DNA of 64,000 nucleotides from Thioploca ingrica (GTDB taxonomy: Bacteria; Pseudomonadota; Gammaproteobacteria; Beggiatoales; Beggiatoaceae): NCBI GenBank assembly GCA_000828835.1, contig AP014633.1, positions 434,001-498,000 on the forward strand. Direction: 5' to 3'. This document shows positions 17,136 to 25,669 of the stretch, in pieces. The notes under the pieces were generated by a model. That model was not told the DNA's origin, searched no databases, and saw nothing but the letters and a program-made list of their open reading frames with translations. The position numbers and the translations under genes are program-made. The stretch's first letter is position 1, and each line of letters starts with the position of its first letter.

Positions 17136-17198
17136 AATCAATTTCTCTCTGAGGTGGTTTCGTTCCAGTTGGGCTACATTAATCGGGCTACGCTTGCT
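17126..17198. repeat. 73-bp direct repeat, copy 1 (antitoxin leader)
   Basis: Bases 17126-17198 are repeated at 20361-20433 with no mismatch found by eye, in the same orientation, 3235 bases apart. The copy begins GATGTTTCATAATCAATTTC and ends CTACGCTTGCT. It covers the first codons and the leader of the antitoxin gene. The two copies bracket the secreted protein, the neprosin remnant and the nucleotidyltransferase pair. Confidence 0.85.
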
Positions 17199-17225
17199 TA
17201 ATGGCATTGATCCTACTTGTGCTCG

Positions 17226-17759
17226 CTATTCATAAGTGTAGATAACCGGTGTATTAAAAGATATGGTTTCTGATTTTAATTGGCAAACTGCTTCGCCACA
17301 AAATAAACCAGCTTCTTCTGCATTAGTGCAAGGTTGTGCATCACAAAAAAGTCCTCCCCGAAAGAGATGATCCAGTTGAAATTGAGATTGATTTTGTCGG
17401 AGAAATACATAAATTTGGTTAACATCAACCACCAACTTATGGTAACCGACTTGTGCTGGAGCAAAAACATAAAGAAACGGATCGGAAAAAATAGCATAGA
17501 CCGGATTATTAACCGGTTCATTAAATCGCAGTGTTCTTAAATAAGGCTTCTTCGTTTGAGGATCAATATCCGGCATACCCCCCTCAATTTGTAAAAAGAA
17601 TAGGTTTTCTATTTGTTCTATTACGGTTATTCGAGAGGTGAAAGGGTTGCCTTGCGCATCTACCCCGGAATAGGAAATCGTAGCCGCTTGAATGTTATTT
17701 AAAGTGAAATAGAGTACCAATCCACTGATAACTAATCGTTTTATGTCATACTTATACAT
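17226..17759 (-). CDS. Small secreted protein, function unknown
   Basis: A protein of 177 residues. AGAGGAG lies about 9 bases before the ATG. The N terminus is a signal peptide (MYKYDIKRLVISGLVLYFTLNNIQA, cut before ATISYSG). The mature part has alternating beta-like segments (RITVIEQIENLFFLQIEGG, VYAIFSDPFLYVFAPAQVG) and a Cys-rich C terminus with GLFCDAQPCTNAEEAGLFCGEAVCQ, whose four Cys could form two disulfides. No known family is recognised. It lies between the antitoxin gene and the neprosin remnant on the same strand. Confidence 0.7.
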   Translation of the reverse strand: MYKYDIKRLVISGLVLYFTLNNIQAATISYSGVDAQGNPFTSRITVIEQIENLFFLQIEGGMPDIDPQTKKPYLRTLRFNEPVNNPVYAIFSDPFLYVFAPAQVGYHKLVVDVNQIYVFLRQNQSQFQLDHLFRGGLFCDAQPCTNAEEAGLFCGEAVCQLKSETISFNTPVIYTYE

Positions 17760-17956
17760 GGTTCGTTGCTCCTCTTACTGGGTTGTTGAAATAATCAGGT
17801 CAGTATAGAAAACTTTATCTTAAGATAGGTTGAGGGATAGATTAAGGAGATGATGTAGATATCCCCTTAGTAAGTTATTACAATAAGCTTTTTTCTTAAT
17901 GTTAAACCCTGTGGAACAAATATAACTTATCTAATTGAATAGATTATTTATTATAT

Positions 17957-19191
17957 TTACTCGCAAGCAGGATTGTTATAACCTCTTCCACCAAAATAAA
18001 AATGTCTTCTCCAGGCTGGATTAAAATTATGCACAATATTATAACATTGCGCATCAGTGACAATAATTGTCCCAGGGTTAACATCAATAATAGTTCCGGC
18101 AGTGTCCATGTACTGGATAGAACGTTGATATGCTGCCAATGCATAGCCAGCTTCTGGAAAATTACCACTTCCCATATCTGTTCCCGTATGTTTACCACCG
18201 GTTTCTCTATCCACAATTTCACCTCCGTAGGTTATTCTATTTGCAAGATTCTTTATCCCATTAGAATCAAAAAGCGTCGTTGGATAATAACCCACTGTAA
18301 TATTCCCTTGTACGGCTAACCACCAGTGCCCAGTAGCTGGATCTCGCCAGTATGCTATCGTTCCTTCTTGCTGGAGACCACCACTTATACTACTCGCCAA
18401 TGTCATCCCAATAGTTATACCAGGATTGGTTTGAATAAACGCAGGACACGTTAAATCATAACAACCCGTCGAGTAGTTATCTGGGGTATAATAAATAAAG
18501 AAATGAGGTTGAGCATCTCCATTTCTGTTTGGGAAGACCTGCCACCCAGCTTCAACTGTTTCTAAGTTACTTCCACTACCCCGTTCCAACCATATTTGAG
18601 AGAGAGAAAATTCATCGTTCCTCTCTACAACTGGTGACCAAATATTCAGTGTACTTTGGGAAGCAATGACATTAACATCTTGACGTATTACAGCGTATTG
18701 ATGAAGGGCAGTAGCACCTTTTCTTCGTACAGAAAGTCTTCAGTAGCAAATGGTTTGGATTGAAATTCCTTTAATGTTTTAAAACGAGCGACCTCTTCTA
18801 ATGTATAAAGGTGTATCGGAATACTTTCCTCTGGACATTTAGAAACGAAGGGAGAATCTATGGGATATCCTTTCACAGCAGCCTGTTGATCAAGTATTTT
18901 CATTAAATCTGGCGATGGCTGTCTCTGAATATCGTGGTTGCGAAGATAGGGATGATTTAAAGAAGGTTAAGTATAAATATCAACACAACTTACTAGTTTT
19001 CCATATTCGGTAAATTGGTGAATAATTTTGATGTCTTTATAGAAGTCTTTTAAATAGGCTGCCATCCTTATCTGTTCTTCTGGACTGGCAACCGTAGGCG
19101 TATCTGCAAATGTAGCAGGGAGAAAGAATACAGAAGTGGTCAAGATAAGCAGGCTACCTGAAGTTAAGGCGAATAAAAGGGATTTTTTCAT
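17957..19191 (-). pseudogene. Neprosin-family (DUF239) secreted glutamic peptidase, interrupted by a stop and a frameshift
   Basis: A gene of about 410 codons in three pieces. Piece 1, from the ATG at 19191 (GGAGG upstream), is a signal peptide plus the start of the activation peptide, ending GKLVSCVDIYT at a TAA (18967-18969). The same frame continues with PSLNHPYLRNHDIQ, as in plant neprosins, and runs to about 18700 (KCPEESIPIHLYT). A one-base frame change near 18700-18740 then leads to the catalytic domain: ALHQYAVI, DEFSLSQIWLERGSGSN, TVEAGWQVFP, GCYDLTCPAFIQTN, GHWWLAVQG, ITYGGEIVD and MGSGNFPEAG. The Glu residues of VEAGW and GGEIV correspond, from memory of the family, to the catalytic pair. 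Relatives cleave after proline. As written it cannot give a full-length protein unless the stop is read through and the frame shifts. Confidence 0.82.
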
Positions 19192-19363
19192 TGTATCTAC
19201 CTCCGAATTTCTTCGGTAAAAGAACTGGAATAATAGCTTCCCTCTTTAAAGAAATAATTAAGAAGACCTTACTACTTTAAAGTAACCCGCTTACTAACCT
19301 AATTTCTTATTAGTGTCAAGAGTTTTTTATGTTCGGTCACTTAGCTAGCAGCGGATGAGTAGA

Positions 19364-19378
19364 GTAGGCAATGCCTAC
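19364..19378. repeat. Short palindromic repeat, intergenic copy
   Basis: GTAGGCAATGCCTAC within AGAGTAGGCAATGCCTACGCTACG. It is the reverse complement of the copy at 16640-16654 inside the HigB-like gene. It lies just past the stop of the small partner protein on the minus strand. Confidence 0.6.
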
Positions 19379-19414
19379 GCTACGTGACCATCCTGATAAT
19401 CCGTTTAATCTTGT

Positions 19415-19723
19415 TCAAATTACTTTTTTCTGGGTTGCGCTGCGCTTCATCCAGGCTACATTTGCTTGGCGATTTTTCCAATACGCCCGCACCCGCTCCA
19501 TAATTTTCTCCAAAACTTCTGGTGGAAAATCGTTTCGATAAGTCCGTAAAAAAATTTGCACCGCCATCTCACTCTCACTCAATCCTTTCCCTTCTAAACT
19601 TGACCGAATGAGTGCCCGTGAGGTGCTAAACATTTCACAGCCCATGATCAAACGTTCTTCTCCGGAACGTTGCATCAGTAATTGATGAAATAACGCTTGA
19701 ATGGCTTTGGGGGTATCATTCAT
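19415..19723 (-). CDS. Small conserved protein paired with a nucleotidyltransferase
   Basis: A protein of 102 residues from the ATG at 19723 (MNDTPKAIQALFHQLLM). An upstream open extension to 19771 overlaps the preceding gene. It is mainly helical, with GEERLIMGCEMFSTSRALI, SESEMAVQIFLRTYRNDFPP and a basic Trp-rich C terminus. The ATG overlaps the TGA that closes the long form of the nucleotidyltransferase gene (ATGA), so the two form a translationally coupled pair. Function is unknown; the layout resembles nucleotidyltransferase/partner modules of toxin-antitoxin type. A frameshifted second copy lies at 15660-15845. Confidence 0.75.
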   Translation of the reverse strand: MNDTPKAIQALFHQLLMQRSGEERLIMGCEMFSTSRALIRSSLEGKGLSESEMAVQIFLRTYRNDFPPEVLEKIMERVRAYWKNRQANVAWMKRSATQKKVI

Positions 19724-20307
19724 TTCTGTACCTCTGCAAGCAGTGCGGTGACATCTAACTGGGTAGCCCATTCCCTAATATAATGCCAATCCAACGTGTT
19801 AACCGAATTAATTAAACCGCGCACATCATTCAATTACATTTCCGAATGACTGTCTTTAGCCCACACTAACTTAGATAATAACAAATCTTCCGGACTCACT
19901 ATCCAGACCATCATATCCTCTATTTTAGCTAACTGTCGCCGTGCAAATTCAACTTGCCGATAGGTTGCGGTCTTACGCACAATCAAGTCAACTTTCACTA
20001 ACGATTCCAAGTGAATGAGATTAAACAGACCGGGTGGCAGAATAGCTGAATAAATTATTTCCTCATCCAGATAGAAATCGGCTGAAAATAACTTGATGAT
20101 TGAATCAACTTGGTGAAGTAACAATTCTACTACGATATCAATATCACGAGTCAAGCGGGGTTGTGCATAATAATTGATTGCGATGGAACCGCTGACCATG
20201 TAAGCAATCCCAACCTGTTCCAGTCGTTCTGTCACTATTTTGAGAATGTTGAGTTGTTCAATCACCTTGAATCTACAGAATTGAGTAGAATGCGTCCCAG
20301 GCACCAT
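19720..20307 (-). pseudogene. Nucleotidyltransferase-fold protein interrupted by an in-frame TAA
   Basis: The open part (19834-20307, 157 residues) has the MNT-type nucleotidyltransferase signature GSIAINYYAQPRLTRDIDIVV, with Gly-Ser and the paired metal Asp residues, then VSPEDLLLSKLVWAKDSHSEM. A TAA at 19834-19836 stops it. In the same frame the text continues LNDVRGLINSVNTLDWHYI and REWATQLDVTALLAEVQK to a TGA at 19720-19722 that overlaps the next start codon. The normal protein is thus about 195 residues and has lost roughly 38 from its C terminus. The start may be a GTG at 20265 (VIEQLNILK) instead of the ATG at 20307. Confidence 0.75.
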
Positions 20308-20360
20308 CTTGATTTCATTTAATTTTATAAACAGTGCGTGGAACGCACCCTACCTTAACT

Positions 20361-20433
20361 GATGTTTCATAATCAATTTCTCTCTGAGGTGGTTTCGTTC
20401 CAGTTGGGCTACATTAATCGGGCTACGCTTGCT
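20361..20433. repeat. 73-bp direct repeat, copy 2
   Basis: The same sequence as 17126-17198 in the same orientation, here with no gene attached. After CTACGCTTGCT the two copies diverge (TTAATGG at copy 1 read through the boundary, TGAGGAC here). It marks the hrpA-side boundary of the accessory stretch. Confidence 0.85.
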
Positions 20434-20515
20434 GAGGACAACCTTTCCAAAAGTACTTGAGCTTTAATATTATTTTACCTAAATATTCAAAAGTATTCAA
20501 AGCTTTAATAAAAGT

Positions 20516-20539
20516 GCGGATGACGCTACGATTATCCGC
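20516..20539. repeat. Palindromic intergenic repeat (GCGGAT/ATCCGC)
   Basis: GCGGAT at 20516-20521 pairs with ATCCGC at 20534-20539 around a 12-nt interior, followed by CCTACA. It resembles the REP-like GCGGATNNN-type units of other gammaproteobacteria. Confidence 0.45.
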
Positions 20540-20644
20540 CCTACACTGGCTTGTAACCGGTACAAAATAAGTCACGTTACGCGAAATCCATCTTGCATGG
20601 TGAATCAGTTAAAAATTTTTTGATAAGTTTCACTCCGTTTTACG

Positions 20645-23600
20645 TCAAATCGATTGCTGCAGCGTTTGCCAAATTTTTTCCAGCCGCTGTACCGAAACCG
20701 GATAAGCCGTTTTTAATTCTGGGGCAAATAAAGATACGCGCAATTCTTCTAACATCCAACGAAATACGCTTAATTCTGGCTGCGGGGTTGATTGTTTAGC
20801 GAGGTAATCCCAATAATCATCCCAAAGTGGTGCCAGTTGTGCCGACTTTTTCGCATCTTTATGTGGATCTTGATCGAGTCGTTCTAAGCGGATTTGAATG
20901 GCTTTGAGGTAACGCGGCAGGTGCTTCAGTTGTTCAATCGAGATAGCTTTGACAAAACCATCGTAGATTAAATGTTTTAGGTGTTGTTTAATTTCCGGTA
21001 AAGTCGTCGTGCGGCTAGCCAAAGAGGATAATTTTTCAGTGAGCGCTTGGTATTCTACTAAAACCTTCGCTAATTGAATGGCATATTCATGAGCAATTGT
21101 TAGGAGGCGTTGTTTACCACTGGTTAAGCGTTGTTCAAATTCGGCTTGTTTCGTGGGTAAGGGGTCAGTTAAAAATAGTGAATCCACAATGGCAGCCAGC
21201 ATATCGGCTTTGAGTTGTTCACAATTCCCAACTTTCAGGTATTGTAAACAGAGTTTATGATCAATTGGCATTTGTTTAAGCAATTTTTTCGTGGGTAGTG
21301 CTAATAAAAATAACCGCCGTAACCCACTCCGAAAGTGCTGTTGAGCAAGCTGAGGATTGTCTAATACGCGCAAGGCTACATGAGTTTCTTGATCAATTAA
21401 AGTTGGAAAACCTTTTACCGTAATCCCATTAATTGTTAAATTAACTTGTGGCGGTAAATCGCCAAAATCCCAGCTATCGATATGATCTTGTTCTAAACCA
21501 CTTTCTTGCGCTACTTCACGTTGACAGACGGTACTCGCATGATTGCCCCAGTGTTGTTGTAAAGCGACCAAATCTCGCTCAGTGGCTAAAATTTGGGGCG
21601 TAGCGGCAGTTGGGTTAGGATTGTCAAGCAGACGAAAATTCATTAACAAATGGGGCGGTAAAGTCTCTAATCCCCACACTTGATTATGAGGTAAAGGCTG
21701 ACCTAAGCGGCGTTGACAATAAGTCGCTAACGCTTCGTAAAGGGATTGTTTCGGTAATTCTAAAAAATGACCTTCGGCTCGAAAAGTCACACGTGGTTGA
21801 GTAAGGGTTGCTAAGGCATCGCGGGCGACATCCGGTACTGGAACGAAGGATTTGCGTAAAGATTTGGGCAAACTTCGCAATAAAGCAATGATTTTTTCTT
21901 CGAGTAACCCTGGTACTAGCCATTCAAACGGTTGCGGTGGCAGTTGATTTAATAAAGCCAGGGGAATGTCTACCGTCACCCCATCATCATGATGATTAGG
22001 TTCAAAATGATAATGAAGGGGTAAACTGACGCCATTGAGCCAAATATTATCCGGAAATGCTTGGGCGGTAACCCTTTCGCCAGCATGTTGCATTAAATCT
22101 TCACGACTTAGAAATAGTAAGCGTGGATTATCTCGTACTGCTGATTTATACCATTTTTCCAGGGCTTTACCGCTATAAATCTCGTTGGGAAGTCGCGCAT
22201 CGTAAAAAGCATAAATCTGGGTTTCATCCACTAAAATGTCTTGTCGGCGTGCTTTATGTTCTAATTCTACAATTTCGCTGCATAAGTCGCGGTTGTGGTT
22301 AAAAAATGTCAACGGACAATCGTAATCACCTTCTACTAAAGCCTGACGAATGAAAATTTCGCGAGACAATTTTGGATCGATAGGACCATAATTGACTTTG
22401 CGTTTAGCAACGATAGTTAACCCGTATAAAGTCACTTTTTCATAGGCAGCGACTTGAGCGACTTTCTTTTCCCAATGCGGCTCAAAATAATGATGCTGAC
22501 ATAATAAGTCCCCGGCTATTTTTTCTATCCAGTCAACATTGATTTTGGCAATGCAACGCGCATATAAACGGGTGGTTTCTACTAATTCAGCCGCCATCAT
22601 CCATTTGGGTGTTTTTTTAAACAAACCGGAGCCGGGATGAAGATAAGGTTTGATATTACGAGCACCTAAATAAGCGTCACTATCGACACTTTTACAAGCA
22701 ATATTGCCTAATAATCCCGCCAGAATAGCACGGTGAATGGCGTCATAGTCGGCTTCGATTTGATTGATATTCCAGCCCGATTCTTTCACTACCGTAATCA
22801 GTTGGTGATGGATATCTTGCCATTCCCGCAGCCGCAAATAGGATAAAAAATGATCTCGACAGCGTTGTCGAAATTTATTTTTCGAGAGATGTCTGGCTTG
22901 TTCTTGAAAAAAATGCCATAATTTTAGGAAACTTAAAAAATCGGATTGTTCATCAACAAATTGTTGTTGAGCGGTATCAGCGGCTTGTTGTGCTTCCAGA
23001 GGACGTTCTCGTGGATCTTGGATACTTAGCGCACTGGCGATGATCAAAACTTCGTTGAGGCAATTTTCTTGTTTTGCCGCTAAAATCATTCGCCCAATTC
23101 GCGGGTCAATCGGTAGTTTACTGAGTTGCCAACCAATCTCGGTTAATTGCCGCTGCTCATTGACCGCGCCTAATTCCGCTAACAAGGTAAAACCATCATG
23201 GATCATGCGCGGATTAGGTGGATCAAGGAAGGGAAAATCACTGATATCGCCTAAGCGTAATGCGAGCATTTGTAAAATAACAGCGGCTAGCGAAGTGCGC
23301 AAAATTTCCGGATCGGTAAATTCGGGACGTAGACTATAATCTTCACCAGAATAAAGCCGAATACACAATCCTGGCGCAATGCGTCCACAACGTCCCTTGC
23401 GTTGATCGGCACTAGAACGGGCAATTTTTTCGATAGGCAGCCGCTGGACTTTATTGCGCACACTGTAGCGACTAATCCGAGCTAAACCCGAGTCAATGAC
23501 AGCTTTGATTCGCGGTACGGTCAACGACGTTTCAGCGACATTAGTGGCTAAAATAATACGCCGCTGTGGTCCCGGGGTAAAAACTCGATTTTGCTCAGCG

Positions 23601-24586
23601 GCAGATAGGCGAGCATATAAAGGTAAAATTTCGGTGTTTGGTAGCCGATGTTTGCGCAAAGCCTCAGTCGTTTCGCGGATTTCCCGTTCACCACTTAAAA
23701 AAATCAGCATATCCGCTTGGCGATCATGTAAAGTGATTTCATCAACCGCATCCACAATCCCTTGAGTCAGGTCACGATCTTCGTCGCCTTGTTCTTGCAA
23801 CAGCGGGCGGTAACGCACTTCCACCGGATAAGTCCGCCCGGAGACTTCAATAATCGGTGCATTATCAAAATGGGCAGAGAAACGAGCCGTATCAATGGTA
23901 GCAGAGGTGATAATCAGTTTTAAATCGGGACGTTTCGGTAATAACTGTTTGATATAGCCTAATAAAAAATCGATGTTTAAACTCCGCTCATGCGCTTCAT
24001 CAATAATCAGGGTGTCATACGCTTCCAAAAAACGGTCACTTTGGGTTTCAGCTAACAAAATCCCATCCGTCATAAATTTAATGTAAGTATTCGAACTGAT
24101 ATGGTCACTAAAACGCACTTTATAACCTACTGCATGACCTAAAGGACTATCCAACTCACTGGCAACCCGACTAGCCACACTGCGAGCAGCAATTCGCCTC
24201 GGCTGTGTACACCCGATCATCCCCGCAACCCCACGCCCTAAGGATAAGCAAATTTTTGGCAATTGGGTGGTTTTACCAGAACCGGTTTCACCAGCGACAA
24301 TAATGATGGGGTGTTCAGCAATGGCAGCCGCAATGGCTTCGCGTCTGTCACTGACGGGTAATTCTTCCGGAAATTGCGGTTTCGGTAAATTGAGCAACCG
24401 ATATTGGCGTTGTTGTAAAGATTTTTCGATGGTGGCCATTAACGGGTCAACAACTTTCGATTCAAGGGGATGACCCGCTTGGCATTGCGTTTGGTAGCGG
24501 CGGATTTGTTGTTGTAACCGATATTGATCACAACGCATAATATCGTTGCAGATATTGGCTAACTGTTGTAGCTGATGAATATCCAT
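20645..24586 (-). CDS. hrpA: ATP-dependent RNA helicase HrpA
   Basis: A protein of 1313 residues, the full length expected for HrpA. In order: an N-terminal helical part, Walker A GETGSGKTTQLPK near residue 98, the DEAH box IIDEAHERSLN, the coupling motif ITSATID, motif VI in QRKGRCGRIAPG, the HA2/OB-fold region with LPIDPRIGRMILAA, and the long HrpA-specific C-terminal domain (DUF3418). It unwinds RNA with ATP and helps rescue stalled or collided ribosomes in E. coli. The first 13 codons and leader have been duplicated about 1 kb downstream, together with the fkbM gene. It is divergent from fkbM copy 1. Confidence 0.95.
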   Translation of the reverse strand: MDIHQLQQLANICNDIMRCDQYRLQQQIRRYQTQCQAGHPLESKVVDPLMATIEKSLQQRQYRLLNLPKPQFPEELPVSDRREAIAAAIAEHPIIIVAGETGSGKTTQLPKICLSLGRGVAGMIGCTQPRRIAARSVASRVASELDSPLGHAVGYKVRFSDHISSNTYIKFMTDGILLAETQSDRFLEAYDTLIIDEAHERSLNIDFLLGYIKQLLPKRPDLKLIITSATIDTARFSAHFDNAPIIEVSGRTYPVEVRYRPLLQEQGDEDRDLTQGIVDAVDEITLHDRQADMLIFLSGEREIRETTEALRKHRLPNTEILPLYARLSAAEQNRVFTPGPQRRIILATNVAETSLTVPRIKAVIDSGLARISRYSVRNKVQRLPIEKIARSSADQRKGRCGRIAPGLCIRLYSGEDYSLRPEFTDPEILRTSLAAVILQMLALRLGDISDFPFLDPPNPRMIHDGFTLLAELGAVNEQRQLTEIGWQLSKLPIDPRIGRMILAAKQENCLNEVLIIASALSIQDPRERPLEAQQAADTAQQQFVDEQSDFLSFLKLWHFFQEQARHLSKNKFRQRCRDHFLSYLRLREWQDIHHQLITVVKESGWNINQIEADYDAIHRAILAGLLGNIACKSVDSDAYLGARNIKPYLHPGSGLFKKTPKWMMAAELVETTRLYARCIAKINVDWIEKIAGDLLCQHHYFEPHWEKKVAQVAAYEKVTLYGLTIVAKRKVNYGPIDPKLSREIFIRQALVEGDYDCPLTFFNHNRDLCSEIVELEHKARRQDILVDETQIYAFYDARLPNEIYSGKALEKWYKSAVRDNPRLLFLSREDLMQHAGERVTAQAFPDNIWLNGVSLPLHYHFEPNHHDDGVTVDIPLALLNQLPPQPFEWLVPGLLEEKIIALLRSLPKSLRKSFVPVPDVARDALATLTQPRVTFRAEGHFLELPKQSLYEALATYCQRRLGQPLPHNQVWGLETLPPHLLMNFRLLDNPNPTAATPQILATERDLVALQQHWGNHASTVCQREVAQESGLEQDHIDSWDFGDLPPQVNLTINGITVKGFPTLIDQETHVALRVLDNPQLAQQHFRSGLRRLFLLALPTKKLLKQMPIDHKLCLQYLKVGNCEQLKADMLAAIVDSLFLTDPLPTKQAEFEQRLTSGKQRLLTIAHEYAIQLAKVLVEYQALTEKLSSLASRTTTLPEIKQHLKHLIYDGFVKAISIEQLKHLPRYLKAIQIRLERLDQDPHKDAKKSAQLAPLWDDYWDYLAKQSTPQPELSVFRWMLEELRVSLFAPELKTAYPVSVQRLEKIWQTLQQSI

Positions 24587-24749
24587 ATTTTTATTTTAAA
24601 ATAATAATGAGGCTGGTTGTCAAATAGAGATCACTACTTTAAACTGTGCTATTACAAAATAGTTTTTACTAATTTTTTTAATTTATTTAATAATTTGTAT
24701 ATTTTTGAGGTAGTATTTTTTCTATTTTAGAATAACTGGGTAAAGAAAT

Positions 24750-25556
24750 ATGATAAAACAATATCCTTTAAGAGAATATGTGGCGCATCTTTTTATTAAT
24801 ACTCCCTTTGAGGAGCACGCTTTTTGGCTAAAAAAGATAATCAAGCGAATGAAATTCAACCGTCAGAAACATCCAGAGTTAGAAAAATTACGCAGAGAAT
24901 TCTCTCTAACCCGACCAGTAATGCAACGTCTCATTCAAGATCCGATGAATTGCATTGATGTCGGTGCTCATTTGGGTTCGGTGCTAAGTCAAATACTCAA
25001 ATTTTCACCTCATGGCAACCATATCGCTATTGAACCGGTTCCCTACAAAGCACAATGGCTGCGAGAAAAATTTCCGACCGTAGAAGTTCATCAAGTCGCG
25101 GTGAGTGATGCACCCAGTATAGCCAATTTCCATTATTATCTTCACCAATCCGGTTTTAGTGGACTTCAAGCTAGAGAACCATTAAACAGTCAGAATGAAA
25201 TTCAATTTACAGTGAAATGTGAACGACTAGATGATCTGATACCGGCGGATAAATCGATAGATTTTATCAAAGTGGATATAGAAGGTAATGAATTCAATTT
25301 TTTTCGTGGCGCTCAACAAACTTTGCAACGATGTCAACCTCATATCTTGTTCGAATGCACCCGTAGTAACTTAAGGTCTTTTAATTTACAACCAATTGAA
25401 ATCTTCGATTTTTTAACACAACATCACTATGCCGTGTTTTTCCTGGAAGATTGGTTTAATGCTAACAAACCATTAGATATTGAACAATTCTCAAACGCTA
25501 TTATGCATTATCCCTTTCAGGCTTTTAACTTTTTAGCTACTCAAAGAGCTAAGTAG
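24750..25556 (+). CDS. FkbM-family SAM-dependent methyltransferase, copy 1
   Basis: A protein of 268 residues. After an N-terminal lead (REYVAHLFINTPFEEHAF), the FkbM Rossmann core appears: NCIDVGAHLGSVLSQIL as SAM motif I, HIAIEPVPYKAQWLREKFP as the acidic strand, VEVHQVAVSDAPS, then FIKVDIEGNEFNFFRGA and CQPHILFECT. FkbM enzymes make O-methyl ethers, often on sugars or polyketides, but the substrate cannot be read here. A near-identical copy lies 113 bases downstream. It is divergent from hrpA. Confidence 0.85.
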   Translation: MIKQYPLREYVAHLFINTPFEEHAFWLKKIIKRMKFNRQKHPELEKLRREFSLTRPVMQRLIQDPMNCIDVGAHLGSVLSQILKFSPHGNHIAIEPVPYKAQWLREKFPTVEVHQVAVSDAPSIANFHYYLHQSGFSGLQAREPLNSQNEIQFTVKCERLDDLIPADKSIDFIKVDIEGNEFNFFRGAQQTLQRCQPHILFECTRSNLRSFNLQPIEIFDFLTQHHYAVFFLEDWFNANKPLDIEQFSNAIMHYPFQAFNFLATQRAK

Positions 25557-25596
25557 GACGTGAATCCTTTCCCACCAACAAATAGCTTTAGCTTCT

Positions 25597-25649
25597 TTGC
25601 AGATATTAGCTAACTGTTGTAGCTGATGAATATCCATATTTTTATTTTA
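25597..25649. repeat. Duplicated 5' end of hrpA between the two fkbM copies
   Basis: These 53 bases match 24546-24598 with a single change near position 11. On the minus strand they encode the first residues of HrpA (MDIHQLQQLANIC) plus its leader. They then join the fkbM leader at a TATTTTA heptamer that also occurs at 24592-24598 and at 24723-24729. Hence the duplicated unit ran from within hrpA through fkbM, and 131 bases were lost between the two heptamers. Confidence 0.88.
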
Positions 25650-25669
25650 GAATAACTAGGTAAAGAAAT

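Larger units (their letters stand above)
20308..20644. other. 337-base intergenic region made largely of repeats
   Basis: Between the nucleotidyltransferase and hrpA genes. It holds a GCGTGGAACGCACCC fragment (about 20336-20350), the second copy of the 73-bp repeat (20361-20433) and a GCGGAT/ATCCGC palindrome (20516-20539). No open frame with coding character is seen. Confidence 0.6.

Noticed and set aside
18967..18969. TAA as a sense codon in this organism
   Set aside because: Well-supported genes in the window such as pfp, htpG and folB end with TAA, so general reassignment does not hold.
15512..20644. Prophage or integrative element
   Set aside because: No integrase, transposase, phage structural gene or tRNA attachment site is visible; only repeats and cargo-like genes.
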